DNA of 64,000 nucleotides, taken from NCBI GenBank assembly GCA_958295665.1, contig OY282558.1, positions 351,521,034 to 351,585,033 of the forward strand, in the 5' to 3' direction. The stretch's first letter is position 1. Every line of letters starts with the position of its first letter. Made by a program: the position numbers and the translations under genes. The notes below the pieces were generated by a model. That model made no database searches, was not told where the DNA came from, and worked only from the letters and a program-made list of their open reading frames with translations. Positions 48,104 through 60,597 of this stretch are shown in pieces. The stretch is from Tipula vernalis (taxonomy: Eukaryota > Arthropoda > Insecta > Diptera > Tipulidae).

Positions 48104-48672
48104 ATGGATAATACAAATTTTTGTTTAATTAGTTTATTTATGTGTAAATTGTATTACTGGTTTATACCGTTTATTTTGCGTGGACAATTAGAACAACATT
48201 TTGCAGCGTATCACGTGTTGGATGACCTTCAACGCCGTTCGTTTCTATTGTCTTGGGTTGGAACAAGAATATCGGTAACCAAACATATAAAGAGTTACTC
48301 AATAAATTAAGTGATCATTTCAAATTGGGTACTCATGTATTGGCTACTCGCTGCAAGTTTGGGCGAACAATATTAAGGGAAGGCCAGCGGTACTCGGAGT
48401 GGATAGCGGAATTACGAGGGATCGCATGTCACTGCGAATTCGTTTGCAAAAATGAGGGTTGTGATCAAACATATGTATATGAAATGATAAGGGATGCAAT
48501 TATCCTAAAGACACCTCACGATTCAGTTAGGACCGCTGCTCTCCAGAAGAAGAATCCGACGTTATCGGATATTATTACTTTAGCAGTTATGTACGACAGC
48601 ACATGTAAGACGGTGGACGCGATACAGGGAAAGGAAAATAATCTCTTCAGCGAATTCAAGAACACGGTCTGA
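48104..48672 (+). pseudogene. Ty3/gypsy gag remnant
   Basis: Frame 48104-48310 carries LEQHFAAYHVLDDLQRRSFL and LSWVGT, the capsid pattern of gypsy-type Gag. The reading continues after a frameshift near 48255 with TYKELLNKLSDHF, REGQRYSEWIAELRGIACHC and EMIRDAIILKTPHDSVRTAA. The C-terminal zinc knuckle is absent: at about 48655 the gag frame gives way to RT sequence, and the frame then hits a stop. Confidence 0.78.
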
Positions 48673-51401
48673 CTGTCAAATTGGATAAGTGTAAATTTGC
48701 AGAGACCGAAGTGGATTACTTAGGCCATATTATAGACGAAAAAGGTATCAGACCATCAGAATCTGGATTAGACGCCATTCGCAAGGTAAGGTAAGGTAAA
48801 TTATTACCATAAATTCATTAAAAAATTTTCAGAACTTTCTGCACCTTAATATGGCTTGAGGCAAAAAGATGCTGAATTCACGTGAAATTCTGTTTAGCAA
48901 AAAGCTTTTGACACACTAAAAACCAGAATAATTCAGACAACGAAGCTAGTTCATTTCCGGGATGATTATCCGCTGGTGCTAGCAACAGATGCATCCTATT
49001 ACGGTGTCGGTGCAGTAATTTCGCATATTTACCCCAGTGGCACCGAGCATCCTATAGCATTTGCGTCAAAGACGATGACTGACGCACAAAAAAGGTATGG
49101 TGGCTATGTCCATAATATTTAGTGTTCGAAAGTTCCACCAATATCTCTACGGGCGAAAATTTATACTGATCACGGACCACAAACCATTAGTGAGTCTATT
49201 TGGGCCGAGCAGCAAACTTCCTGTGGTAACTGCAATCCGATTAGCGAGATGGCCGATCATCCTTATGAGTTACCAATACGAGATTCGATATCGCAATACT
49301 GTATTTCAAAGCAATGCAGACGCCCTCAGTCGACTACCTATGGGTCCAGATACAAATTTTGATGATAATGAGGAAGCCTGTAAAGAAGTGATGATATTGT
49401 ACAATGAATTTTTGCAAGACTTTCCCCTCAATTTGATTAAGATTGCTGAATTAACAGAAGTGGATCCTGTTCTAAAAAGAGTATCACATTTTATTAGGAC
49501 CGGTTGGCCTAAGGATTCAATAAACTTAGAAAAAGACATGTCGTCCTATTTTGAAAAAAGAATGGCACTAAGGATACATGATGGAGTTATTCTATTACAG
49601 TCTGATTATCTTCGTGTAGTTGGTGGTTTGGCGTCTATGGGGGGGAGGGGGGGGGGGGCAAAGTTGAGTCGATTAATCTACGAGCTCCGTAACCTTCCAG
49701 TAGGGTGCGCATCACGTGAGCCGTTCTTTTCATGTCATTAGGCAGCTGCGTGATAGGTACAATTGTGTAAAGGGTAACCTGTTCACAATTCGCAAGTGTA
49801 CGTTCTGCCTCCTCATGGAAACCACTGGTAACTAAGGAAATTTGGCACATTTTTGGCCATTTGGCACAGGCTAAAGTACGGCGGTAAAGGAGAAAACCTT
49901 AACAAAAAACCCTAATCTAAGGTGGAACAGCAAATGCCGATGGATGAATGGCTGATAGGTTAATCAGGAGTATACGGTTGTGGGACAACCCTCTCGAAGT
50001 CCTTGAGCTCCAATGCTACCGTCTTTCTAGCGGAACTACATGCTGTAGTAAACGTCTAGGAGGAAGAGCAATAAGCCGAGATAGTATGTATCACGTACCG
50101 GAAGGCAGTATTGTTAGGTTCATTAAGAACCTGAATATTGACTGGACGGATAATTAAGTAGGGTCCAGCACAATAGATCTTTTAGGTCGCAGTGCGAGAT
50201 GGCTGATCGCCCGCATGGCCCTCCAATAATAATAATAATCTTCGTGTAGTTATTCCATCCGGAATTCAAGCTAATGTATTGGATCTTCTGCACGAAGGCC
50301 ATTGGGGAATGGTTAGAATAAAGCAGATGGCCAGGCCATATTATTGGTTTACTGGAATAGACAATAGCATACGTGAAAAAGCAAGTACCTGTGACATCTG
50401 CAACAAATTAAACGTCGGTCCGAAAAAGGAGTTCAGCGATTGGCCGAAACCGAATAAACCATGGGAACGCGTACACGTCGATTTGGCCGGCCTATTCTGG
50501 GGGTATTACTGGCTTGTGTGTGTGGATGCCTTTTCCCGCTTTCCTTACTAGGTTAGCTTGAAAAGCATTAATGCTGAAGCTACCATCCGATCTCTCAGGT
50601 TAATTTTTGCCCTTCCAGGGTTTCCTGATACCATCGTATCCGACAACGGGGCTGAATTCACATCAAAAAAGTTCAAAGATTTTATCGCAGAGGGAAACAT
50701 TAAGCATTTGACAATGGCACCTTTCCATCCAGCATCAAATGGTGAAGCAGAACGGTTTGTAAGGACATGTAAGACCACTTTGTCCAAAGTTGCGCTGCAA
50801 GGACAAGGCTGTTTAAACATTTTTGAGTACATACCGAACTACACCGTTGCCGAAGATTAATAAATCGCCGGCGGAGTTGCTTTATGGGCGCCAACCAAAA
50901 AATATTCTGGCTGCCCTGCTACCAAAGATGTACGTCCAGACAGAATCTACTGGCGAACCAACTTCGAAGTTTCAACCTGATGACATTGTTTGGGTAAGAA
51001 ATTTTTCCCGAGGTGGCAAATAGCTTCGAGGTGAAATAATTAGTTGTCAGGGCAAGATGATGTACGTGGTGCAAACGAATCGAAGTAGATGGCGCAGGCA
51101 CCAAAACTAACGTCGAAAGCGACGCAAAACATCAACGCGTCATAAGAATATTGAGATACACCAACCAATTGATGATATAAAGGACTATGAAAGATACGCA
51201 ATATCGTGTCGATCTCCTGATCTAGAAAATAAGCAAACTACATCCGTTGCTCCTTTGCAAACAACTGAAGGTCCATTAGTAATTGATAAATGGAGCGAGG
51301 AATCTAGGCGACCAGCGTTAGTTCAAACGAAACCAACTGAATCACCAAGAAGATCAGCTAGAGACAAACGTCCGGTTGTATGTTTTGTTCCGGGAATATG
51401 A
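48656..51401 (+). pseudogene. Ty3/gypsy pol remnant (RT end, RNase H, integrase)
   Basis: In order: HGLTVKLDKCKF and VDYLGHIIDEKGI (RT end, 48670-48760), NYYHKFIKKFSELSAPLNMA in the next frame, VLATDASYYGVGAVIS and EHPIAFASKTMTDAQKRY (RNase H, 48975-49095), then frame 49097-49620 with FILITDHKPLVSLFG and NADALSRLP. After the nested insertion: VLDLLHEGHWGMVRIKQMAR, CDICNKLN (zinc-binding N-terminus of integrase), WERVHVDLAGLF and VSDNGAEFTSKKFKDF with HPASNGEAERFVR (integrase core, D and E boxes at 50279-50860), then KSPAELLYGRQPK and a basic C-terminus to about 51401. Protease and RT palm with YxDD are missing. Stops at 50552 and elsewhere. Confidence 0.88.
49622..50237 (+). mobile_element. 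616-bp retroposed segment with (AAT)n tail and 14-bp target duplication
   Basis: The segment is flanked by ATCTTCGTGTAGTT at 49608-49621 and 50238-50251 and ends in (AAT)n. A target duplication plus a TAA-type 3' repeat tail is the signature of I-type non-LTR retroposition, either a 5'-truncated LINE or a SINE. It begins near a G-rich tract (about 49638-49660). The phrase AGCACAATAGATCTTTTAGG near the 3' end is typical of a LINE 3' region I recall from insects. It has no recognised protein and splits the pol gene. Confidence 0.8.
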
Positions 51402-51419
51402 AAGTAAAAGGGGAGGAAA

Positions 51420-51610
51420 TGTTGTATCTATATAATTCAACGCTCCTTCATCAATTGTCAGAAGAAGCGTTCTGAAATATTAAATCTCTTTGATGTATGC
51501 CTGCAAGGTCGACGAAGCGACTTGAAATATAAAATATGGTAGAAACTTCTAAAATCCTTCGTTGAGTTTCTTAAAATTCTAAAAAATCAAGGGTTTTGGG
51601 GCGGCAACCC
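51420..51610 (+). repeat. 3' LTR, left part (right boundary uncertain)
   Basis: The LTR starts TGTTGTATCTATATAATTC after the polypurine tract AAAAGGGGAGGAAA. It resembles the 5' stub over its first 45 bp. The right end cannot be fixed because the 5' LTR is truncated. A GGGGCGGCAACCC block near 51598 may be inside it. Confidence 0.55.
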
Positions 51611-52781
51611 ATTTCTCTACGATAAATGATTTTAAATTTCTTGTTTTGAATGTTCATATTGGTCATATATTTGTTTCGTCGTGAAATCCTCTTTAATTAA
51701 ACTGGTCGTTAGGCCGATTTCACAGAAAACGCACATTTTTAGGATTTAATCTTCATGTTCGCAAATTAAAACAATAATAAGTAAATTTATAAGTAATTTA
51801 TTAATAAACTTTCCATTTTTTGCGTGCGGAAATTTCGTGTGCGCTTTTTCTTGGTACACTTTTTTATGTATTTTCATGCTAAACATGATTTTCATGCTCA
51901 GCCTATTTAATACTCAAACCAATAGATATCGTGCTAACTAAAAGTATCCAGTTTACTGGCATTGTAAAAGGTACACTTCAGTACTCTTCAATGATTTGAA
52001 ACTCCGAAAACTGGCAGGAAATGCTAAAAGATTACAAGGGTGGCGCGTATTCCCCTGTGAATAATTTACTGTGCTGACTTGAAGTCGAAAGAAGACAAAA
52101 AAATAATCCAATAGAGTGGCAAAGTTATTTTTTATTTTTTATTTAGTCCACTAACACCAACACATCTTGTTTGTAAGTAAAAATTCGACTGACATCATTG
52201 GGTTTTATATTTTTATTTCATTTCATTTTGACTAAGCCGTAGAATTTTAAAACTGGTATTATGCCCTGAAATCAGAGTAGGAGTTAGCAAATTGACGGTT
52301 AAATTAATCAAAATTCTTAAGTATTTTTAAACCAATATTATTATCATTGATGGCTATATTTAATAAATAGGACTTTTGATTTTCTGCAAATTTTAAGTTA
52401 TGCTTTCAACTAGGTATTGAATCACAGGTATCGAGTATTCAGGTATTTCGAGTATCAGCCCATTTTTCGAGTTTTCGATAAGTCGGCTATTATATGAGAA
52501 AAACCCGGGTTAACTCTGTTGTATGTATGTATTTCTATCTCTACTTGTATGTACATACATATATATTTTAGGGGATTCCCCTATATTTTAATTGCTTTGT
52601 GTACGTGTCGCATTTCTATTTAGAAAGTATGTAGTACAAACTGGATTCTCGTTGTGAAACGTTGTACATACTGTTGTGTCTAGTATCAAAAATTGCATAT
52701 GGTAAATAAATAAATTACATACACATTTAAAATTATTTAGAGAGAATTAATTTAGATTAATAAAATTTAATTTAGTGAAAG
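51611..52781. other. Spacer before the Tigger/pogo remnant
   Basis: No gene recognised. A TGTA microsatellite is present near 52520-52560 and a tract with TCGAG-type repeats near 52430-52490. The left end of the Tigger/pogo element was not found here. Confidence 0.4.
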
Positions 52782-54348
52782 ATGAGTGAGAAACAAAAGA
52801 GTATACCCATTTGTGCCTCGCGTATAAAGAAGCAAAGGAAAGCAATCTCCATAAAAAGAAAAATCGATGTAATTCAACGTTTTGAAAAGGGAGAAAAGGC
52901 ATTTAATATTGCCAGTTCGATGGGATTACCACCTACAACAGTACGGAGAATTTTAAAAATCTCGGAAACAATTCGTGCGAGTGCTGCCGCGGCATCCGTA
53001 AAATCTGTTGAAGTGACAACCAAGTCTAGACCAATAATTCTGGAAAAAATGGAAAAAGCGCTAGGCATTTGGATAAATGACTAAACGAAAAAAACTTAAC
53101 TGTAACCACGCTCATTATCGTTCGATAGATTTAAAAAGATAATGCTGTTACATAATGTAAAAATTACCGGCGAATCTGCAAATGCTGATCTGAAAGCAGC
53201 TAAAGAATTTCAAAACAAATTTAAAGAAATAGTATCTGAAGTAAGATATACTACTCTACAAATTTTTAACGTTGATGAGACAGGGCTACTTTGGAAACGT
53301 AAGCCGACAAGAATTATTTCCAAAGAGGAAAATGCTGTTCCTGAACAGATAATGGCTAAGGATAGATTAACGCTCCTTCTTGGAGGCAACGTACCTGGCG
53401 ATTTTAATCTTAAGACGTTATTAATATACGAATCAGAAACACCAAGGGCCATGAAAAATATATCCAAGGAAACCTTCGGCTAATTTGGCGATGTAATAAA
53501 AAAGCTTGGGTAACGGCTGGTATTTTTTCCGAATGGTTTAACAAATATTTTTGCCCGGCAGTTAAATCATATTGTGAAAAACATAATTTGGCACATAAAG
53601 CGTTACTACTCATCGACAATGCCCCTGGTCACCCAGTTAAATTGGATGAAACGAACGATTAAATTAAAGTAATATTTTTACCACCGAATACTACTTCTAT
53701 CCTTCAACCCATGGACGAAGGAGCTATTGCAGCATTTAAGAGATATTATTTTCGTCGAACGTTTAAAAATTGTATCGATACACTGAACAACGAGTTAGAA
53801 CAAGCAATGGTAATGATATCATTCGAAAATTTTGGAGTAATTTCAGTATTATGCAAGCAATAGAAAACATAAATAAATCCTGGCAAGAGGTTTCTGTGCC
53901 AACAATGAACAAGGTATGGAGAAAGTATGGCCCGAATGTATATCTGAGTCTGAGGACGGTGACGTAGATAATCCTGATCAACTAACACAGAAATTGTAGT
54001 GTTGGCTCATCAAGTTGGGTTTACAGACATCGATGAATCTGATGTATTGGATATATTATGTGGACATGAGGAGCAGGCCGTAGAAATCAGGCCGTAGAAA
54101 ACTTCGGGGAATATGACAATGATTCGGCAAGATTTGAATCGATAAGGAATTCAATCTATAGCAGTGTGAGCCATTATAAAGATTTGTACGCACAAAGAAA
54201 ACTTAATTTAAAGCAGAAGCCTATTGAATCATTTTTCAACCCAATTTTCAATAAAGACACACCAGGACCATCCTCAAATCTTAAGCTTAGTAATGTTCAA
54301 GCTACGCAGTGTGAATCTCAAATATCGGATGGTAGCTGGCTCGTTTAG
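52782..54348 (+). pseudogene. Tigger/pogo (CENP-B/jerky-type) transposase remnant
   Basis: Frame 52782-53084 gives RKAISIKRKIDVIQRFEKGE and KAFNIASSMGLPPTTVRRIL, the CENP-B-type DNA-binding start. Then FNVDETGLLWKRKPTR (first Asp, about 53270), KDRLTLLLGGNVPGDFNLKT, SEWFNKYFCPAVKSYC, ALLLIDNAPGHPV (second Asp, about 53610), FLPPNTTSILQPMDEGAIAA with FKRYYFRR (third acidic position region, about 53680-53750) and a C-terminus with SVSHYKDLYAQRKLNLKQK and SQISDGSWLV (54160-54348). Length would be about 520 residues, normal for the family. At least five frame breaks or stops kill it. A candidate right end GGGAGATTACTG followed by TA lies at about 54670-54682. Confidence 0.85.
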
Positions 54349-54669
54349 AATATGTATTAAATCCATACAAATTATACACATAACACATTTACATATGTAT
54401 GTATGTACTGTACATATGTACATATTTGCATACATATTACCATTTCGTAGGACTATATATATCTTTTTTAATGAATTTGAATTGTGATAGCTTTTTTCAT
54501 TTAATTTATTCTACTTTTATTTATTATTGATTTAATAAAACAAATTTGAATTAAAATAAGTAAACAAATACGCAAAAGTTGATTTTATAAACATTTTCAG
54601 TTTCTCTGGTCTTCTCCATTTACGTTTTTCGGTTTGCGTCGCTTTGTTTTGGAACGCTTCTCGACGTAC

Positions 54670-54684
54670 ATCGGGAGATTACTG
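54670..54684 (+). repeat. Candidate right TIR of the Tigger/pogo element
   Basis: GGGAGATTACTG followed by TA closes a GC-richer block (about 54610-54682) that reads, complemented, CAGTAATCTCCCGATGTACG, a plausible pogo-type terminus. The left partner was not found, so the claim is weak. Confidence 0.3.
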
Positions 54685-56468
54685 TATAGCAAATATGATA
54701 CTTCCGTTCAGACGAAGGGAATTAACACGTAAAGGTTGAATTTTCATTTACGTCTAATAAGAGCAAAGAAATCATTTTATTCTACTGTTTCTATTTTGAA
54801 AGGGTCCAAAATATTGCTTCATCCTAAATTTTTTATAATATATAGGGTAGGCTTTGACTTTCGAGTCAGGCAGACATAATTTTCATTTTATATTTTTACT
54901 TTATTGAAAAATAATTATTGTTTTTTTTTTCTTTTATTGAATTGAAATTGTGCAAACTGTGTTTTATGGTGAAATCTCTTAACTGCGGGGACATGTGATG
55001 CAATCGGAAGCGATTCCGAGAAGTAATTCTCGTCAAATATCGGAAAATGAGTTGCGTTGAGAAAATGCGTTGAGTAAATTGTCAATGAATTTGCTTGGTG
55101 CGGATGGCGGGTTGGAAGGACAAGAAAAATGCTTCTTGTAAGATAATGGGAATAATTATCTGGTTTGCGCTTGCATACAAGCTGCGACGGAGGACCCTAA
55201 GCCTTACAATACAAATTGTTACCACTGGCTGGAGTGAAACTGTGATCATGAACGGTGAAGCTGCAGATTATATGCAGATTATCTTTTTTTTTTATTTTTA
55301 ACATGTTAAACCACCTCTTCTTCTTACACAATCTGTTATGAATGAGCTCTTGCTCAAAATAGATTGTGTAAGTAAGGGGTTGGTTCCTAACCAACATTTA
55401 TGTAAATAGACAAATAAATAAATAAATAAATATAAATGAGATGTTGGCCAAATAGTCAACTGTCAATGAATATTCATTGGGATAACATCATATTACCGAA
55501 CGAAAAAATCCCCCCAAAAAGTATCGAAAAACAAAGCAAGACCCCATTAAATTTTTGTTAACTACAATATGAAAACCAAACGAGTCTGTATAATTTTGGG
55601 GAGGTTTTTATTTTAGTATGTGAAATAAAAACGTATAAATATTTTTGAAATTTTTCTGACGTTCCCCTGTTGTCCTTGCCCAAAGGGTCCAATCAATACT
55701 AAGCGGCTTTGGGGAGATCTCTATTTTAGTATGTGAATAATTATTAAAAACCATTAATTTTTCAAAAACGTCCTAATTTCTATGCATATTAGAATTTTAA
55801 AAAATCGTCAAAGCGGCAGTTTGGGAGGGGCAGCCCTATCTTCTAAGGTATAAAACGAATTAAAGTAATATTTCAAACATTTGTTATATTTAAAAAACTT
55901 GATTTTTCGGGATTTTTTGTTTTTTTTGGGATTTTGTAGTTCGGAATTTTGTCACCGCCCCATATTCATTTAGAGGAATATTGAATTCTGTAGGTATTCG
56001 ATCTACGTTTAACGTTTATGTAAATAATATCTACAAATTATCAAATGTCGAAAAGTCAAGCTACAATAAAACTTTCGTTAAGAAGCAATTATTTGGTTAA
56101 TTAAACAGAGGTCGTTGCATCAACCGCAAGCACCATTTTAGCGATTATGAGAAGTGCGATAATGAAATTGAACGCGAAATCCAGTTATGTTGCAACCAAA
56201 TAATGCATTTGGCAATCGTCAGTTTTCCCTAGTCAAAAGACGCCCTACACCCAAAGGTTTCAGATGTCATTTCGAACAGGATAATATCCCTAGTTTACAA
56301 GGTTTTTGTCCTTGAAATGAAAAGTGTTTTTTCTTAACGATTGAGGTGCTCTGAGTTCTAAAAAAATTATGAATAAAATCCAACACGTCACATTTCAAAA
56401 ATATTTATTATTTTTTATTTACAAGACATAATGGTACAAAAATATTGACAAATTAAAAATGAGCTACC
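54685..56468. other. Unassigned stretch with a degenerate tandem repeat
   Basis: A unit of about 112 bp recurs at 55598, 55711 and about 55822, marked by GGGGAG...TATTTTAGTATGTGAA. A frame at 55095-55301 has no recognised motif. A short AAAT-type microsatellite is near 55410-55430. Nothing else recognised. Confidence 0.4.
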
Positions 56469-57998
56469 TTAGCTTTTTCCTTGTATTTTTTTTGTATCTG
56501 TCTCTCTTACAATAGACCGGTAATAGTCACCTAACATAGCTTCGTCCCAGTATCCCTGATAATTTTGCTCAAAAATTTTCAAGTCCTGCTGAAAACGCTC
56601 GCCGTGCTCGTCGCTGACGTTTCCGACGTTTTCAGGAAAGAAGTCGAGGTGTGAGTACAAGAAATGAATTTTCAGGGACATGTTGACACCCATTCTTTGA
56701 AAGTTTTGTAATAAATCAGCAACTAATTGTCGGTAATCTTCATTTTTTTTTGCCTAGGAACTCTTGGATAACAAGTCGTAATGAATTCCAAGCAATTTTT
56801 TCAGTATTCGAAAGACAGTTTTCAAATACTTCGATGAAAACACCTTCCTTAAGTTTCGCCTCAGATAGACCAGGAAAAGTAGAGCATAAATATTTAAAGG
56901 CTACACTAGTCTTGTCTAGAGCCTTGACAAAGTTTTTCACCAAACCTAATTTAATGTGAAGCGGCGGTAAAATAATTTTTTGTGGAGGTATCAGACACTT
57001 ATGGTTTATATTCTTTTCACCAGGAACATATTTGTCTATAACTGGCCAGTCTTTCCTTTTAAAATCGCCTTCTTTTGGTCTTGAATCCCACAAACACAAA
57101 AAGCAATAATATTTTGTAAAGCCGTTCTGCAAGCCCAAGAGTAAGCCAATTACTTTTAAATCACCGCAGATAATCCGATTGTGATCTTTGTATTTAATAA
57201 GTTCAGTTAGTGTTGACATTGTTTCATACGTTTCTTTGGTGTTTACTGCGTGACCTATCGGAATAGAAGGCTTTTCGTCACCATTATGTAGAAAGAATGC
57301 TTTTAAACTAATCTTCGATGAATCAATGAACAAACGCCATTATTCTGGATTATAAGGTTGCTGCATTTCTTGGAAAAGTCCAATTACGTTATAACAGTAA
57401 CAAAATTCGTTTTCTTTCTCAAAATATCTTGAGCGGCTTTAGATTTAGATAGATTTAAATCTCTTACTACTAAATCATTTAGCTAGCTCATCCTGACTTA
57501 TCATGTGCGATTCTTCATGAGCATCAACAAATTCATCCGAACTTCTATCACTTTGAATGCGGACTTCTTCGGATTCCGCGTTCAAAGTGACCAGGAGGTT
57601 TTGGAACTTGTCGCTTGCCTGAACGGTATAATGGTTTGGTAATCGATGGAACATCTGCATATATAATTTTATCCTTGTTCTTGAATTTAAAGCCAAATGT
57701 CTTAGTGAGACAGAAGTAACAATCAGTTTCATGGTTGGATGATTCCCTCCATGTCATTGGTATATCAAATATCAAAGGTATGTTGTCACCTGTAGCCCAG
57801 GAGCTTAGCGTTTTTCTACATCTTTCACAAAACACGTGAGGCGCCCACTTTTTATCCTGGTAAGAGACAGGAATTTAGAAATAACAAAAATAGGCTTCTT
57901 TGAGTGATTCCTTTATAGGATATCCTTTCTTCAAAATAATTTCACCACAAACGTAACAAAAACGGTCAGGACGCACTTTACACAATTTTTTTGACATT
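56469..57998 (-). pseudogene. Uncharacterised 'CGDLK' family gene, broken (copy 2)
   Basis: Minus strand, in order: VRPDRFCYVCGEIILKKG (two Cys, about 57965), APHVFCERCRKTLSSW and FDIPMTWRESSNHETDCYFC (57730-57860), PHYTVQASDKFQNLL, an acidic linker SDRSSDEFVDAHEES (57480-57550), DLVVRDLNLSKSKAAQ in a shifted frame (about 57440), FCYCYNVIGLFQEM, then frame 56740-57333: FIDSSKISLKAFFLHNG, ICGDLKVIGLLLG, YYCFLCLWDSRPK, ILPPLHIKLGLVKNFVKAL. After another frameshift near 56745: GVNMSLKIHFLYSHLDFFPE, NVSDEHGERFQQD and YQGYWDEAMLGDYY to the stop at 56469. About 500 residues if whole, with Cys-rich fingers at the N-terminus. Frame breaks sit at A/T runs (about 57990 and 56745), one stop is at about 57890 and about 23 residues are missing near 57420. 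Function unknown; Asp residues in FIDSS, CGDLK and the SDEHGER block could form an RNase-H-like site (inference). Confidence 0.72.
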
Positions 57999-60590
57999 TT
58001 GAAAACAAATATTTATTTAATTGAACACTTTACTGTATCGAAATTTAAGAATGAATTCAAAACAAACTTGTGCATAGTCGAAAATAAAATGTGTTGATAA
58101 TTTTAATTTGTGACGTAATAAAAAGACAAAATATGTTTGCGTTTAGTTTTTACAACTAACTAAAAAAATATAAAATTCACTGAAAGGACATAATTTTTTT
58201 TTCTAAACTAGTGTAATAATAAAGATGGTGAAGATGAAAGTAATAGTAATATTAATGGAATCTACGGAACTATCTGAATAATTTAATTCTTTATTACATG
58301 AATCTAAAAAAATACTCGGATACCCAGGTAACTCGGTTAAATTTATCGAGTATTTGAACACCCTATACTTCCAACTTAAAAAGAAAATTTCCAAATCAAA
58401 ATCAATTACCACAAAATAAATTTGATTATTTTTTCCTAGTTAAGATATTACCTCCCCATAATTTGTAAATTTATTATTATCGCCCGCATTAAACAATCAT
58501 TACAAAATTGTTGAGTGTCCATTGAAAATTAAGTACCGCCTTTCTACATAAAAATTTATATTTATATAGGCGACCCTAGTTTCAACCCACCCCATGTGTC
58601 ACTTTTTAGAATGAACAATTAAATATTACTGTAATTAACTCAGGTTTTATTATTTTAATTTTATGTTTTATGAACTAAATTTAAAAAATAAAGCTTTGCC
58701 TTTTGATTGGATAGAAACACGAACCAGCGGTAGTGTTAGTATGTAAAAAGGTATAAAGGTATACTCAAGAAGACGTGCTTTATTTATATAATAATAATTA
58801 ACAACAATTATTACATTACATTATTTAACTAAAAATAAAACCGAACCAAAATAATAACAGTAATAATAAAAGTCTTTAACTTTCTGTGTAGCTGGTGATT
58901 TTTTTATTTTTTTTTGTATTCATTTAAATTACATATAATTCAAATATAATTAAATTATTTCAATTTAATTTAACAACAGACCGTTTAAGGTAATTGGAAT
59001 TTCCCTCTCGAATAAAAAAGTTTAAATTGCATATTAAAATATTTAAAGTCTTCCACAAACTTCTCTAACCAATGCATTGCGCACCACACCAATTTGCCAC
59101 TCTCATCTACCATCCTTTTGAAACATGTATTATAACTATATATGTATGTGTTCTATATCCAAACCATTTTTTTCCATTTTTCTAACAATTTAATGAAATA
59201 CTAAAAAAAAAAAAAGGATCTAGCCTAACCTAACAATAAAAACGACAACAACAACAACAAAATGGTATAAGCATGTGGCCATATTCTCATAATAATTATT
59301 CATCACAGTTGGATAAAAATAAATAATGAAAGTGTACGAACGAATTTATCCGTCTTGAAAATGTATTAAAATTTAATAGAAATGACTATCCTGGAAAATA
59401 TGTAGAACACAGAGACGCATACTCTAACTAACAGACCCGATTGTCCATCCAAAGGAAAAAAAGGAAAATTGAGATTTACGTAATAATAAAAATCATTTAA
59501 ATTAAATAAAAGCGGCAACAACTACAACAACAAGTAGAAAAATCCTGACCACAATTTTATTTTTTTTTTCCTGCCCAACTAACATTTGTTTATTTTCTAA
59601 TTTCATCTGTTCGTCTGTATATCCTTGATGTGGGGATCGCTTTATTATGTAGACGACTATAATAGAAGTAATACGATTCTGTTTTTTTTTTTTTTAAGAA
59701 TATTATAAGCCCAAAATTTAATTTCCATTTATGAATGTGTGTTCCATTGAATTTTCACTTTCGTTTACACAAATTAAATTAATTATGATTACCCCGACCC
59801 TATAGTCCTTCGACCGACTAACTCTTAGAGAATGAGGTAAAAGTGTAAATTTATATATTTTTATCCAAGAAATTAGAAGGGAGGGGGGGCGAGTGGGAGT
59901 ACTTTAATAGAATATTACACCAAGGAAGAATATATTACATAAAATACATATAACAACATTAAAAAGACTTGAGTGGATTAGAATTTTTTTTTGTTGTTTT
60001 ATTTATTCTGTTGTGTAATTAGAACGTTTTGTTAAGGGGCCGTGGCTAATTTGTCCCTTCAAATTTTGTGTTAAATCAGTGTGACATGATATACTACCTT
60101 ATAGGAGGTGTGGGATTTAAATTATGCAGATTTTATGTATTTTCATAGTGCGGCGGCTGGGCGATGATAAAAGATTTAGTTTTTATTTTATGAAGTGTTA
60201 CAATCAACACATATACCTCGTGTTAGAATAAATAATTAGATGCAATCTTTAGTTTATAGCGTTTGTTTTAGTTAATTTAGGAAGCTTTTTTTAAAATATT
60301 CGTAACCACAGGAACAGGAAACGAGTGATAAAATAATTTTTCATTTATATGATTTAAATAAGTTCCGAAGATTGTTAGAGAATTTAATCCAGCTTCGAAC
60401 TGATGAGCTTATGATTATGGAAAAATCAATCTTCTCATCAGGCCGCGATGACTGGACTGATTATACCACAATTTACATTCAATATATACAGAATGTACTG
60501 GGCGTTATGTACTAGCGAATCATGCTAAATACAGACAAATTCTCTTACAATTATTCTTATTCACGACATTCACACAGCTATATTTCTGTG
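57999..60590. other. AT-rich stretch without a recognised gene
   Basis: Poly-A/T runs, CAACAA-type microsatellite near 59248-59262 and a G-rich patch near 59880-59895. No frame with a known motif on either strand. Confidence 0.5.
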
Positions 60591-60597
60591 TAAGCTA

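Larger units (their letters stand above)
48047..51640 (+). mobile_element. Ty3/gypsy LTR retrotransposon, internally deleted, with a nested insertion
   Basis: Order on the plus strand: 5' LTR stub, gag, fused RT end, RNase H, integrase, polypurine tract, 3' LTR. The first 45 bp of both LTRs match (TATAATTCAACGCTCCTTCAT in part). The region from gag zinc knuckle through protease and the RT palm is missing. A 616-bp retroposed segment with a 14-bp duplication interrupts the pol gene. Confidence 0.85.
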
